Positions 43,041-51,145 of a DNA stretch of 64,000 nt are shown here, piece by piece. The notes under the pieces are model-generated. The model was not told where the DNA came from. It did no database searches and was given only the letters and a program-made list of their open reading frames with translations. Source of the DNA: Micavibrio sp. UBA6139 (GTDB lineage Bacteria; Pseudomonadota; Alphaproteobacteria; Micavibrionales; Micavibrionaceae). The translations under genes were made by a program, and so were the position numbers. Each line of letters opens with the position of its first letter. Within the stretch, counting starts at the first letter, position 1. Location: the NCBI GenBank assembly GCA_002423285.1, contig DIVF01000002.1, positions 24,393 through 88,392 of the forward strand, in the 5' to 3' direction.

Positions 43041-44630
43041 ATGGATATTCGCTTTATCAATCAAAACCAACCCGCCGATATTTTGATTATTCCGGTTTTC
43101 GCCTATATTTCTGAAACGGGCTATGTCGAGGCCCATCAGGCGAATGCTGCACTGGCGGACGCCGCAAAAAATGCAATTGAAAGCGATGCATCGTTCAAGG
43201 GCAAACGCGGACAGGCCTTGACCATCCCGGCCCCCGCCCATAGCGGCCATAAAAAAATCATCCTGTTCGGGGTCGGCATGGCCAACGCCCTGACAGCCGA
43301 AAACACCGAAGAACTGGGCGGCGCCCTGCACCGCGCCATCAAATCATCCGGCTATACCAATGCCGTTTTGCAATCCTTCGCTGGCAGCACATTGGACCAC
43401 GCGAACGCCGCCGCCAACATCGCCAGCGGTGTTTTGTTGAAAAGTTATGGCTTTGATAAATACAAAAGCGAAAAATCAGCAAGCCTCACACTGGATATCC
43501 TGATCGCAGACACAGCCGCCGCAGAAGCCGCCTTCGCACCACTGAAGGCCGTGGCAAACGGCGCGTTTTTTGCCCGTGATCTGGCGAATGAACCACCAAA
43601 CGTCCTTTATCCGGCCAGCTATGCCACACGCATCAAGGACGCGCTGGAACCACTGGGCGTTAAAATCACCGTTCTTTACCCCCGCGATCTGATCGCCATG
43701 GGCGCAGGCGGTATTATGGCCGTCGGTCAAGGCAGCGCCCAGCCACCGCGCATGGTGGTCATGGAATATAACGGTCTTGGCGAAGATCAAAAGGGCACTG
43801 ATCTGGCGCTGGTCGGCAAGGGCATCACCTTTGATACGGGCGGTATTTCCATTAAGCCATCTGCCAATATGGCCGCGATGAAGTTTGATATGGGTGGTTC
43901 CGCCGCCGTGGTCGGTGCCATGCGCGCACTGGCAGGCCGCAAATCACCAAGCCGCGTTGTTGGTATCGTGGCGCTGGCCGAAAACATGCCCGGCAACAAT
44001 GCCGTGCGCCCCGGTGACATCATCACCGCGCTGAATGGTAAAACAGTTGAGATCGACAACACCGATGCCGAAGGGCGTTTGGTGCTGATGGATGCGCTGA
44101 CCTATGTTCAGCGTCAATATAAACCAAAGACCGTCATCGATCTGGCCACCCTGACCGGCGCCGTGCGCATGGCCCTTGGCAATGTCATGGCCGGTGTCTT
44201 CAGCAATTCTGATGCGCTGTGGAAGAAGATTGAAAAGGCCGGGAATGCCGTCAATGAACCGGGCTGGCGTCTGCCGCTGCATCAGCGCTATACACAGGCA
44301 ATGCAAGGCAGCGAATATGCCGACCTGATCAATAGCAGTTCTGCAACAGGGGCTGGTGCCTCCACGGCGGCGGCGTTCTTGGAACAATTCATCGAACCAG
44401 GCGTCAAATGGGCGCATTGTGATATTGCCGCGATGGCATCGGGGGCCAGCAATCATGCTGTCCTGCCAGACCGCATCGGCAATGGTTTTGGTGTTCGCAT
44501 GCTGGACCGTCTGGTACGCGATTCCTTTGAACGCAAAGCCCCGGCGATTACCGTGGCCCCGGCGGCCAATGCGGTCGGGTCTTGCGGCAATGTCTGCACC
44601 GGGTCGTGCGCACGCCACCCGCAACCATAA
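43041..44630 (+). CDS. pepA: Leucyl aminopeptidase (M17), second copy with Cys-containing tail
   Basis: A 529-aa paralogue of the upstream aminopeptidase. The ATG at 43041 (MDIRFINQNQPADI) is chosen because an earlier in-frame start would lie inside the efp terminator. The catalytic motifs are intact: VGKGITFDTGGISIKP, MKFDMGGSAAV, DNTDAEGRLVLMD. The loop after it differs from copy one (LINSSSATGAGASTAAAF), and the C-terminus adds about 30 residues ending NAVGSCGNVCTGSCARHPQP, with three cysteines spaced four apart. holC follows after 21 bases, the usual pepA-holC pair, so this copy may be the ancestral one. Confidence 0.94.
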   Translation: MDIRFINQNQPADILIIPVFAYISETGYVEAHQANAALADAAKNAIESDASFKGKRGQALTIPAPAHSGHKKIILFGVGMANALTAENTEELGGALHRAIKSSGYTNAVLQSFAGSTLDHANAAANIASGVLLKSYGFDKYKSEKSASLTLDILIADTAAAEAAFAPLKAVANGAFFARDLANEPPNVLYPASYATRIKDALEPLGVKITVLYPRDLIAMGAGGIMAVGQGSAQPPRMVVMEYNGLGEDQKGTDLALVGKGITFDTGGISIKPSANMAAMKFDMGGSAAVVGAMRALAGRKSPSRVVGIVALAENMPGNNAVRPGDIITALNGKTVEIDNTDAEGRLVLMDALTYVQRQYKPKTVIDLATLTGAVRMALGNVMAGVFSNSDALWKKIEKAGNAVNEPGWRLPLHQRYTQAMQGSEYADLINSSSATGAGASTAAAFLEQFIEPGVKWAHCDIAAMASGASNHAVLPDRIGNGFGVRMLDRLVRDSFERKAPAITVAPAANAVGSCGNVCTGSCARHPQP

Positions 44631-44651
44631 CCACTACGCAGAAATGATTTT

Positions 44652-45098
44652 ATGACCGAGATACGCTTTTACCACTTGAACACCCGCACACTGGATCAGG
44701 CCTTGCCTGAAATCGTGCAAAAAGCATTATCTATCGGTCATAAAATCATGATCCGCGCGGGCGATGATAAGGAGGTCGAGCGTTTAAGCGACATCCTTTG
44801 GACCTTCCGCGCTGATAGCTTCATCCCCCATGGCAGCAAAAAAGACGGCCACCCGGACAAGCAACCCGTCTGGTTATGCGCCAACAACGACAACGCCAAC
44901 GGGGCCAATGTTCTGATTGTGACCCATGGCACGCAGATGGAATCACTGGATGGCTACACCCTCGTCTGCGACATGTTCGATGGCCGCAGCGACGATATCG
45001 TCATCGCCGCCAGCGCGCGCTACAAAACCTATAAAGACGCCGGATACTCTTTGACCTATTGGCAACAAACCGATAAGGGCTGGGAACAAAAGGCATAA
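44652..45098 (+). CDS. holC: DNA polymerase III subunit chi HolC
   Basis: A 148-aa subunit of the clamp-loader complex that contacts single-stranded-DNA-binding protein. The family start EIRFYHLNTRTLDQALPEIV is followed by KALSIGHKIMIRAGDDKEVERLSD in outline, the FIPHG segment and QPVWLC, as in other HolC proteins. It is placed directly after pepA2 in the same direction, the standard arrangement. A G-run hairpin and a bidirectional terminator follow. Confidence 0.92.
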   Translation: MTEIRFYHLNTRTLDQALPEIVQKALSIGHKIMIRAGDDKEVERLSDILWTFRADSFIPHGSKKDGHPDKQPVWLCANNDNANGANVLIVTHGTQMESLDGYTLVCDMFDGRSDDIVIAASARYKTYKDAGYSLTYWQQTDKGWEQKA

Positions 45099-45112
45099 AG
45101 AAAAAGAATAGG

Positions 45113-45139
45113 TTTGAAGGGAGCATTGCCCCCTTCAAA
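45113..45139. repeat. Solo G-run hairpin after holC
   Basis: TTTGAAGGGAGC, ATT, GCCCCCTTCAAA: a 12-bp stem with a single mismatch (A opposite C). It begins 15 bases after the holC stop. Confidence 0.7.
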
Positions 45140-45157
45140 CCACCCCTTTCGAGCAAT

Positions 45158-45188
45158 AAAAAACCCCGCTGTAATAGCGGGGTTTTTT
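45158..45188. terminator. Bidirectional terminator between holC and cytochrome c gene
   Basis: AAAAAACCCCGCT, loop GTAAT, AGCGGGGTTTTTT: 13-bp stem with A and T tracts, serving both convergent genes. Confidence 0.93.
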
Positions 45189-45204
45189 GTAATCTTTGCT
45201 TCGC

Positions 45205-45831
45205 TTAGTGCGCGGCTGGGGCCGGTGCAGCAGCAGCTTCTTCTGCGGCAGGCGCATCAGCGGCTGGTGGGGCCAGTTCAGCGTTTTCTGCGTCAATCTG
45301 TGCTGCACTTGGCAGACCAGCTGGCGAGTCAGACAATGTACGCAAATAAGCGATCACGTTGGCGCGGTCTTCTGGTTTTTTCAAGCCGACGAAATTCATC
45401 TTAGTGCCTTCGACATAGGCCTTTGGCTTCCACAGGAATTTGTTCAGGCTGGCATAGGACCATGTGCCGTCCATGTTTTTCAAAGCGTCAGAATAAGCAA
45501 AGCCTGCATGCGCGCCTTTGTCATGATTAACTACGTCCCACAGGCCGGGACCGATGGCATTGGCGCCCCCTTTTACGAAGCTGTGGCAGGTCGCGCAAAC
45601 CTTGGCGCTTTGTTCGCCTTTGGCAATATCCGCGTTGGCCAGCAAGGCCAGAACAGGTTCAGCCTTGGCGACCACGACCGGACCACCGCCCGCATTATCC
45701 GCGACACCTTCAATCTTGTAGGCATTTTCGGGCAAAGCATGCGGATGAACCAGCTTGTGCGAAATAAAACCAGTCAGGCTGGCGATAATTCCGGCGACCA
45801 GAATGGCGGCGAAGATCTTGTTGAATTCCAT
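45205..45831 (-). CDS. Membrane-anchored class I cytochrome c (CycM-like)
   Basis: A 208-aa cytochrome c tethered to the inner membrane by an N-terminal helix (FAAILVAGIIASLTGFI). The haem site is SAKVCATCHSF, and the distal Met ligand is likely in GTKMNFVGL. It would carry electrons from the bc1 complex to terminal oxidase, as CycM does. It ends in an Ala/Pro-rich tail (ADAPAAEEAAAAPAPAAH) that extends beyond the haem domain. The ATG at 45831 is used; a GTG three codons upstream is possible. It is divergent from pheA, the placement expected in alphaproteobacteria, although kdsB, often found between them, is absent. Confidence 0.92.
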   Translation of the reverse strand: MEFNKIFAAILVAGIIASLTGFISHKLVHPHALPENAYKIEGVADNAGGGPVVVAKAEPVLALLANADIAKGEQSAKVCATCHSFVKGGANAIGPGLWDVVNHDKGAHAGFAYSDALKNMDGTWSYASLNKFLWKPKAYVEGTKMNFVGLKKPEDRANVIAYLRTLSDSPAGLPSAAQIDAENAELAPPAADAPAAEEAAAAPAPAAH

Positions 45832-45980
45832 GTTATTCACGGCAGTACCCGAACGCTGTTAAAACGGTAGAAGAGTCGACAATCCGACCATCAAGGCATA
45901 TACATAGAAATTGCAGAAAAGCCAAGAGGAAAGCCACCAGAATCGGCGGCCCCCAACGGATAAACCCTAATTTTTTCAAG

Positions 45981-46847
45981 ATGATGCCACACCCAACCGC
46001 CGCCCCGTACCGTGCCATATCCTTCCAGGGTGCCTTGGGTGCCAATTCCGATCTGGCCTGCCGGGCCATGTTTCCGGGCATGGAAACCGTGCCCTGCCAC
46101 GGGTTTGAGGATGCGTTTAACGCCGTGGATGATGGCCGCGCCGATCTGGCGATGATCCCGGTTGATAATACGCTGGCGGGCCGCGTGGCCGATGTGCACC
46201 ATCTGATCCCGAAACGCGGTTTACATATTATTGGGGAATATTTCCTGCCGATCCGCATGGATTTAATGGGGGTTCCGGGCACGAAGCTGGAGGACGTCAA
46301 ACACGTCCATAGCCACATCCATGCCCTGCCCCAATGCAGCAAGCTGATTAAATCTTTGAACCTCGAAAAGCATGTCTCCGCCGACACCGCCCGCGCCGCA
46401 CAGGAAGTGGCCGAACGCGGCGATAAAACCCATGCCGCCATCGCCGCAACCTTCGCCGCCGAAATCTATGGTCTGGATATTTTAAAATCCGATGTGCAGG
46501 ACGCGGAGCATAACACCACACGCTTCCTCGTCTGGGCCCGCGAACCAAACATGCCGCCGCTCAGCAGCACCGACATGATCATGACCAGCTTCATGTTCCG
46601 TGTGCGCAACATTCCAGCCGCGCTTTATAAGGCTTTGGGCGGTTTCGCCACCAACGGCATCAACATGACCAAGCTGGAATCTTACGTCGATGAACATTTC
46701 CAAGCCGCACAATTTTTATGCGATGTGGAGGGTCACCCCGATAACCGCAACTTACAACTGGCACTGGAAGAACTCAGCTTCTTCGCCGCCGAACTGCGTA
46801 TCCTTGGTACCTATCCCGCCCACCCCTTCCGTCTGCGCGACAAGTAA
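45981..46847 (+). CDS. pheA: Prephenate dehydratase PheA
   Basis: A 288-aa monofunctional enzyme that converts prephenate to phenylpyruvate in phenylalanine synthesis. The catalytic domain begins ISFQGALGANSDLACRAMFP and has DLAMIPVDNTLAGRVADVHH and the active-site motif HNTTRFLVWA. The C-terminal ACT domain (about 200-280) has SFMFRVRNIPAALYKALG, then GINMTKLESYVDEH, where the usual ESRP of the Phe-binding site is replaced by ESYV, so feedback inhibition could differ. It is divergent from the cytochrome c gene and followed by a 58-aa gene after 14 bases. Confidence 0.95.
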   Translation: MMPHPTAAPYRAISFQGALGANSDLACRAMFPGMETVPCHGFEDAFNAVDDGRADLAMIPVDNTLAGRVADVHHLIPKRGLHIIGEYFLPIRMDLMGVPGTKLEDVKHVHSHIHALPQCSKLIKSLNLEKHVSADTARAAQEVAERGDKTHAAIAATFAAEIYGLDILKSDVQDAEHNTTRFLVWAREPNMPPLSSTDMIMTSFMFRVRNIPAALYKALGGFATNGINMTKLESYVDEHFQAAQFLCDVEGHPDNRNLQLALEELSFFAAELRILGTYPAHPFRLRDK

Positions 46848-46861
46848 AGGACACACCCATC

Positions 46862-47038
46862 ATGGCAACCCACGCTGAACTGGCCGCCCGACTCTTACGC
46901 GACGCCGCAACTTTCTTCCGCACTGTCGCCGATCAAAACCCGGCGTTAAAAGACGCCATGGCTGAAAACGCGCAAGTCTTTGATGATGTTGCCGCACTGG
47001 TTGAGAGCGATCCTTTGGGTGAGATGCAAGGAAGCTAA
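46862..47038 (+). CDS. Small helical protein, 58 aa
   Basis: A short reading frame of 58 aa that begins MATHAELAARLLRDAATFFR and ends ESDPLGEMQGS. It is predicted as two amphipathic helices, with LLRDAATFFRTVADQNPALKDAMAE-like content rather than random composition. The gap from pheA is 14 bases, which suggests cotranscription. Similar short proteins with a DAATFFRT-like segment occur in other alphaproteobacteria (from memory, not verified here). The function is unknown. A nested-palindrome element starts right after it. Confidence 0.6.
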   Translation: MATHAELAARLLRDAATFFRTVADQNPALKDAMAENAQVFDDVAALVESDPLGEMQGS

Positions 47039-47045
47039 AAAGATA

Positions 47046-47183
47046 AAGGGGGCACACGCCCCCTTGAACCCCAGATACTTAAGCGCCGCAGGCAATAACC
47101 ATTCATACGTGAACCGCATCGGTCGTTATTGCCTGCGGCGCTCAGAATGAATGGGGATGTTTGAAGGGGGAATCCCCCTTCAA
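47046..47183. repeat. Nested-palindrome intergenic element, copy 3
   Basis: The left hairpin is AAGGGGGC, ACAC, GCCCCCTT (47046-47065). The central arms are GCGCCGCAGGCAATAA at 47083-47098 and its exact complement at 47126-47141. The right hairpin is TTGAAGGGGG, AAT, CCCCCTTCAA (47161-47183). The best-preserved copy, located in a convergent gap. Confidence 0.88.
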
Positions 47184-47185
47184 CC

Positions 47186-47554
47186 TTACTGCTGATTGGT
47201 CAAAAAATAAGTCACACCAAAGGCCAAAACACCACCCAGTGCCGCCAACCCCGCCATCGCACCAGCGCCAAGACTGCGCTTTACCTTGCCTTCAAAAATT
47301 TTCAGCGTCATATCGACGACGCGGTTGTTTTTGGGATCGGTGTATTTTTGTTTGATCTCAACTTTGCAAAAATTACCCGATGCGAACAGGGATTCCGCCT
47401 GTTGCATGGCTTGGGCCATATCCGATGTTGCGTTTTGTTTCTGCCAGCGTTCTTGGCCCTTGGCTGCTGAATCGCGCTGAAACGTATAAACCGTGTACTC
47501 GATATTAGCAGCCTTTGAAGACTCACGCGCCGCTTGTGTCTGGGACATACCCAT
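47186..47554 (-). CDS. Hypothetical C-tail-anchored protein, 122 aa
   Basis: A 122-aa protein of unknown function. The ATG at 47554 is preceded at about 6 bases by GGAGAA; a GTG one codon earlier is also possible. The N-terminal part is charged and predicted soluble (FQRDSAAKGQERWQKQN; KQKYTDPKNNRVVDMTL). A single C-terminal hydrophobic helix (GAMAGLAALGGVLAFGVTYFL) and the short tail TNQQ suggest insertion by the tail-anchor route. It is divergent from ftsK, with 258 bases between starts; this gap is T/C-rich and shows no RNA gene. I do not recognise the family. Confidence 0.55.
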   Translation of the reverse strand: MGMSQTQAARESSKAANIEYTVYTFQRDSAAKGQERWQKQNATSDMAQAMQQAESLFASGNFCKVEIKQKYTDPKNNRVVDMTLKIFEGKVKRSLGAGAMAGLAALGGVLAFGVTYFLTNQQ

Positions 47555-47812
47555 CACTTATTCTCCATCCAGATACTATTGAAAACGAATCAGTCGAGGG
47601 GAGTTATTACGCAATCCTGCCCCTAGGTTTGCCCGAAAATGATTAATGAATGGTTAACCCATCTTTAATACCTGTCCTTACCCCCGGATTTCCTCATGCT
47701 TTACCTTGTAGGATCGGCGTGGGGGCGTTATTATTGGGGCACGAATACCCTCCCTTCTCGCGGGTTCCTAATCCGCACCCTCCTGACACCCTTTTGATCC
47801 CTTGGTACCCTT

Positions 47813-50332
47813 ATGGCCCGTTCCCGTCGTTACGCCCGGAAAAAACCCGGAATCCTTGACTCCCTGATCCCGGAGGCCATGCAGGCCTTCATCGCCAATC
47901 GTCTGGTCGACGGGTTTGGTCTGGGGTTGATCTTGGCCGGGATGGGGTTGTTGCTGGCCATGGCCAGCTATCACGTCACCGATCCGTCATGGAATACGGC
48001 GACCGGTGATGCGTTGGGTCCGATCCGTAACTGGATGGGAATGCCGGGGGCGTATGTTTCTGATTTGTTATTACAAACCATCGGTTTGGCCGGGGCATTG
48101 TTCGGTTTGATTGTTGGTTTTTGGGGTTTGCGCATTATGCGCCGTCAGGGCGTGGCCCCGGTAGCCCTGCGCTTGACCTTGATGATTGTTGTGACGCTGT
48201 TGACCGCAATGGCTTTCGCACGCATTCCATCAGGGGGCTGGGTTGTTCATCCATGGATGGGCGGCGCAGGCGGCACATTGATGCTGGACCGCATGGCCGG
48301 GATGGTATCGGGATTATTTGGCAATGAAGCGCATACGATCATGGCGATGATTGCCGGGGTGTCTGCTCTGCTCGTTCTACCGTTTGCCTTGGCGTTTAAC
48401 GCCGATGAATGGAAGGCGATTGGCCTTGGTATCTGGGCGGGCCTGCAAATGGCTGTTCAAAAAGTAATCGCGATGGCACAGGCCTTCAATGACTGGGTCC
48501 GCCATTACAGCGACCCTGATTACGTCGCCCCGCAGCGCAAAGCCGCGATGAAAAAAGTGGCCGCCGCTGCGCGCACCCGTAAATCTCCACGCCTGACTGC
48601 TGCTGAGCAAGAAGAGGATGAGGAAGACGACGAGGACGAGGACGAAGAAGAGGAAGAAGAGGAAGAAGAATCCGAAGAGGATGATGAGGAAGATGAAGAC
48701 CAAGAGCCTGCCCACAGGTCTGTCAGCGTTGTAACGCCGAAGAAAAAAGACAAGAAAATGCAAAAGCCATCCCGTCAGGGTGCGCTGGCCTTGCCGGGCT
48801 TGTCTGGTGATTGGGAATTGCCGCCACTGGAATTGCTGCATGAACAGCCCGAAATTGACCGCGAATCAGAGCATGATGAAGCCGCCTTGCAAAAGAACGC
48901 TGGCTTGCTGCGCAACGTGTTGCAGGACTTTAACGTTCAGGGCGATATCGTATCCATCCATCCGGGTCCGGTTGTAACGCTGTACGAACTGGAACCAGCA
49001 CCAGGGACAAAATCATCCCGCGTGATTTCCTTGTCTGATGATATTGCCCGTTCGATGTCGGCAACATCGGTGCGCAGCGCCGTTGTACCGGGTCGTAACG
49101 TCATTGGTATTGAACTGCCAAACCGCAAACGCCAGATGGTGTCGATGCGGGAACTGCTTGAATCGCAAGCCTCGATTGATTCCACAGCCGCCCTGCCACT
49201 CATCTTGGGTAAAGACATTAGCGGCGCACCGATCATCGCCGATCTGGCCCGCATGCCGCACTTGCTGGTGGCTGGGACGACGGGTTCGGGGAAATCGGTC
49301 GCTGTGAACACGATGATTTTATCGCTGCTGTGCCGTTTGCCGCCGGAAAAATGCCGCTTCATCATGATCGATCCGAAGATGCTGGAATTATCCGTCTATA
49401 ACGACATTCCGCATTTGCTGTCCCCGGTCGTGACCGAAGCGGGTAAGGCCGTGGTCGCCTTGAAATGGACGGTACGCGAAATGGAAGAGCGTTACCGTTC
49501 CATGTCCAAACTGGGCGTGCGCAACATTGATGGCTATAACGAACGCCTGCGCGAAGCGAAGAAAAAGGGCGAAGTCCTGATGCGCAAAGTCCAGACGGGC
49601 TTTGATTCCGAAACCGGAAAACCGGTTTACGAAGAACAGCCAATGGATATGACAGAACTGCCTTATATCGTCGTCATCGTTGATGAATTTGCCGATCTGA
49701 TGCTGGTTGCAGGCAAGGATGTTGAAAACGCGATTCAGCGTCTGGCCCAGATGGCCCGAGCCGCTGGTATTCACATCATCATGGCAACGCAGCGCCCATC
49801 GGTGGATGTTATCACCGGGGTGATCAAGGCCAACTTCCCGACCCGGATTTCATTCCAGGTGACCTCTAAAATTGACTCCCGCACAATCCTTGGTGAGGGC
49901 GGAGCCGAACAATTGCTGGGTCGCGGCGACATGCTGTATATGGCATCGGGCGGACGCATCACCCGCGTGCACGGACCATTCGTATCCGATGAAGAAGTTG
50001 AACAGATCGTCACCTTCCTGAAAAATCAAGGCGAGCCCGCCTATGTTGATGACGTCACCGAAGGCGGTTTCGAAAACAGCGAAATGATGTCCGCCCTGTT
50101 CGGTGAGGACGGCGAAGGCGGTGGGTCAACCGTTGATGAGCTTTATGATCAGGCCGTCGCCCTCGTCGCACGCGAACGCAAAGCCTCAACCTCCTTCATC
50201 CAGCGTCACTTGCAAATCGGCTATAACCGCGCCGCCCGCATTGTCGAGGAAATGGAAAAGCAAGGCGTCGTCGGTCAGGCCAACCATGTCGGCAAACGTG
50301 AAGTGATGGTTGGTGATTATTCAGATGCGTAG
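47813..50332 (+). CDS. ftsK: DNA translocase FtsK
   Basis: An 839-aa septal DNA pump that clears chromosome termini and activates dimer resolution. Four N-terminal helices span about 35-210. A long linker contains an extreme acidic run at about 265-301, nearly all Glu and Asp. The motor has Walker A GTTGSGKSVAVNTM (about 487), Walker B VVIVDEFADLM (about 620), MATQRPSVDVITGVIKANF and LLGRGDMLYM. The gamma winged-helix domain at the C-terminus is complete (STSFIQRHLQIGYNRAARI). The start ATG at 47813 lacks a good ribosome site. It converges with a nuclease gene at an 8-base gap. Confidence 0.97.
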   Translation: MARSRRYARKKPGILDSLIPEAMQAFIANRLVDGFGLGLILAGMGLLLAMASYHVTDPSWNTATGDALGPIRNWMGMPGAYVSDLLLQTIGLAGALFGLIVGFWGLRIMRRQGVAPVALRLTLMIVVTLLTAMAFARIPSGGWVVHPWMGGAGGTLMLDRMAGMVSGLFGNEAHTIMAMIAGVSALLVLPFALAFNADEWKAIGLGIWAGLQMAVQKVIAMAQAFNDWVRHYSDPDYVAPQRKAAMKKVAAAARTRKSPRLTAAEQEEDEEDDEDEDEEEEEEEEESEEDDEEDEDQEPAHRSVSVVTPKKKDKKMQKPSRQGALALPGLSGDWELPPLELLHEQPEIDRESEHDEAALQKNAGLLRNVLQDFNVQGDIVSIHPGPVVTLYELEPAPGTKSSRVISLSDDIARSMSATSVRSAVVPGRNVIGIELPNRKRQMVSMRELLESQASIDSTAALPLILGKDISGAPIIADLARMPHLLVAGTTGSGKSVAVNTMILSLLCRLPPEKCRFIMIDPKMLELSVYNDIPHLLSPVVTEAGKAVVALKWTVREMEERYRSMSKLGVRNIDGYNERLREAKKKGEVLMRKVQTGFDSETGKPVYEEQPMDMTELPYIVVIVDEFADLMLVAGKDVENAIQRLAQMARAAGIHIIMATQRPSVDVITGVIKANFPTRISFQVTSKIDSRTILGEGGAEQLLGRGDMLYMASGGRITRVHGPFVSDEEVEQIVTFLKNQGEPAYVDDVTEGGFENSEMMSALFGEDGEGGGSTVDELYDQAVALVARERKASTSFIQRHLQIGYNRAARIVEEMEKQGVVGQANHVGKREVMVGDYSDA

Positions 50333-50340
50333 CCACCCCA

Positions 50341-51060
50341 CTATTCAAAATCAAATCGGTATCGATATTTCTTGAGCGTAAGATTTGAAAGTGCTCGTGC
50401 CGCATACACCACCCGAGGATGATGATCGCCCGCCACAAGGACTCCCCTAACTGGCTCTCCGGACTCTTCGGCAATGCAGCCCATATATGCAAGTATTTGT
50501 GCAATAGAATCAGGCTTAGATGTTTCTGTTTTTAACTCAATAACAGTCAAGACACCCGCACGGTCCCGGGCGAGTATATCAATAAACCCCGCATTCACCT
50601 TTCTTTCTGATCCGCCATCTTCGATGGTCAGTCCAGCTTCGAGATGATGCAGGTTTTGGCGCAGTGCTGATTGTAGATCGCGTTCCAAAGCAAAAGTCTT
50701 GGAAACAACTTCTTCCATAAATTCATCTTCTGGCTCTATCGCTGCGGCAGCCGCTCCAGAAAGTGGCACTCCCCCGCGAAATCTTGCATAGTCTGTTAAA
50801 TGGCTTTTGTACCACCTAAGGTGTGTCAAAAGCTTGTCGCTATCAATGTCCATATTTGAAGGATTAGGCCGCCCCGCACGCGAGTCTGATGCCGAATAAG
50901 AATATTTGGAGATTAAGTCGGCAAGTTGATCTTTTTCAAACTCAGCATCCAGATCAACCCCTTGAGCGCGCTCTATTCTTTTTAAAGCATAGCCACGCTG
51001 TATTCTTACTTTTTCTGTTAAACGACCCATCATATAATTTTCAAATTCAGCTTCTTGCAT
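50341..51060 (-). CDS. NucS/DUF91-like PD-(D/E)XK nuclease
   Basis: A 239-aa protein with an N-terminal helical region and a C-terminal PD-(D/E)XK fold: FIDILARDRAGVLTVIELKT supplies the Asp and the Glu-x-Lys, followed by SIAQILAYMG with the conserved Gln-Tyr region of NucS-like enzymes. The N-terminal PCNA-binding part of actinobacterial NucS is not recognised. The likely role is a DNA endonuclease in repair or defence. The start at 51060 is divergent from dinD, 85 bases apart. This gene and dinD are AT-richer with different codon choice from their flanks, suggesting acquisition. It ends 8 bases from convergent ftsK. Confidence 0.8.
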   Translation of the reverse strand: MQEAEFENYMMGRLTEKVRIQRGYALKRIERAQGVDLDAEFEKDQLADLISKYSYSASDSRAGRPNPSNMDIDSDKLLTHLRWYKSHLTDYARFRGGVPLSGAAAAAIEPEDEFMEEVVSKTFALERDLQSALRQNLHHLEAGLTIEDGGSERKVNAGFIDILARDRAGVLTVIELKTETSKPDSIAQILAYMGCIAEESGEPVRGVLVAGDHHPRVVYAARALSNLTLKKYRYRFDFE

Positions 51061-51145
51061 CTTGCATCCTTGATCAATTAACGGTTCTTCTGTACCCTAT
51101 TTGTTCCTATATAGTAATTCTAATAAATTCAACTAAGGTTTTAGC

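Noticed and set aside
48377..48841. Antisense frames with Ser or Phe/Leu runs opposite the FtsK linker
   Set aside because: They are the complements of the Glu/Asp codon run in ftsK.
51084..51117. Candidate LexA boxes before dinD
   Set aside because: GTTC-N7-GTAA and GTTC-N7-CCCT do not match the alphaproteobacterial GTTC-N7-GTTC consensus; kept only as a note in the dinD entry.
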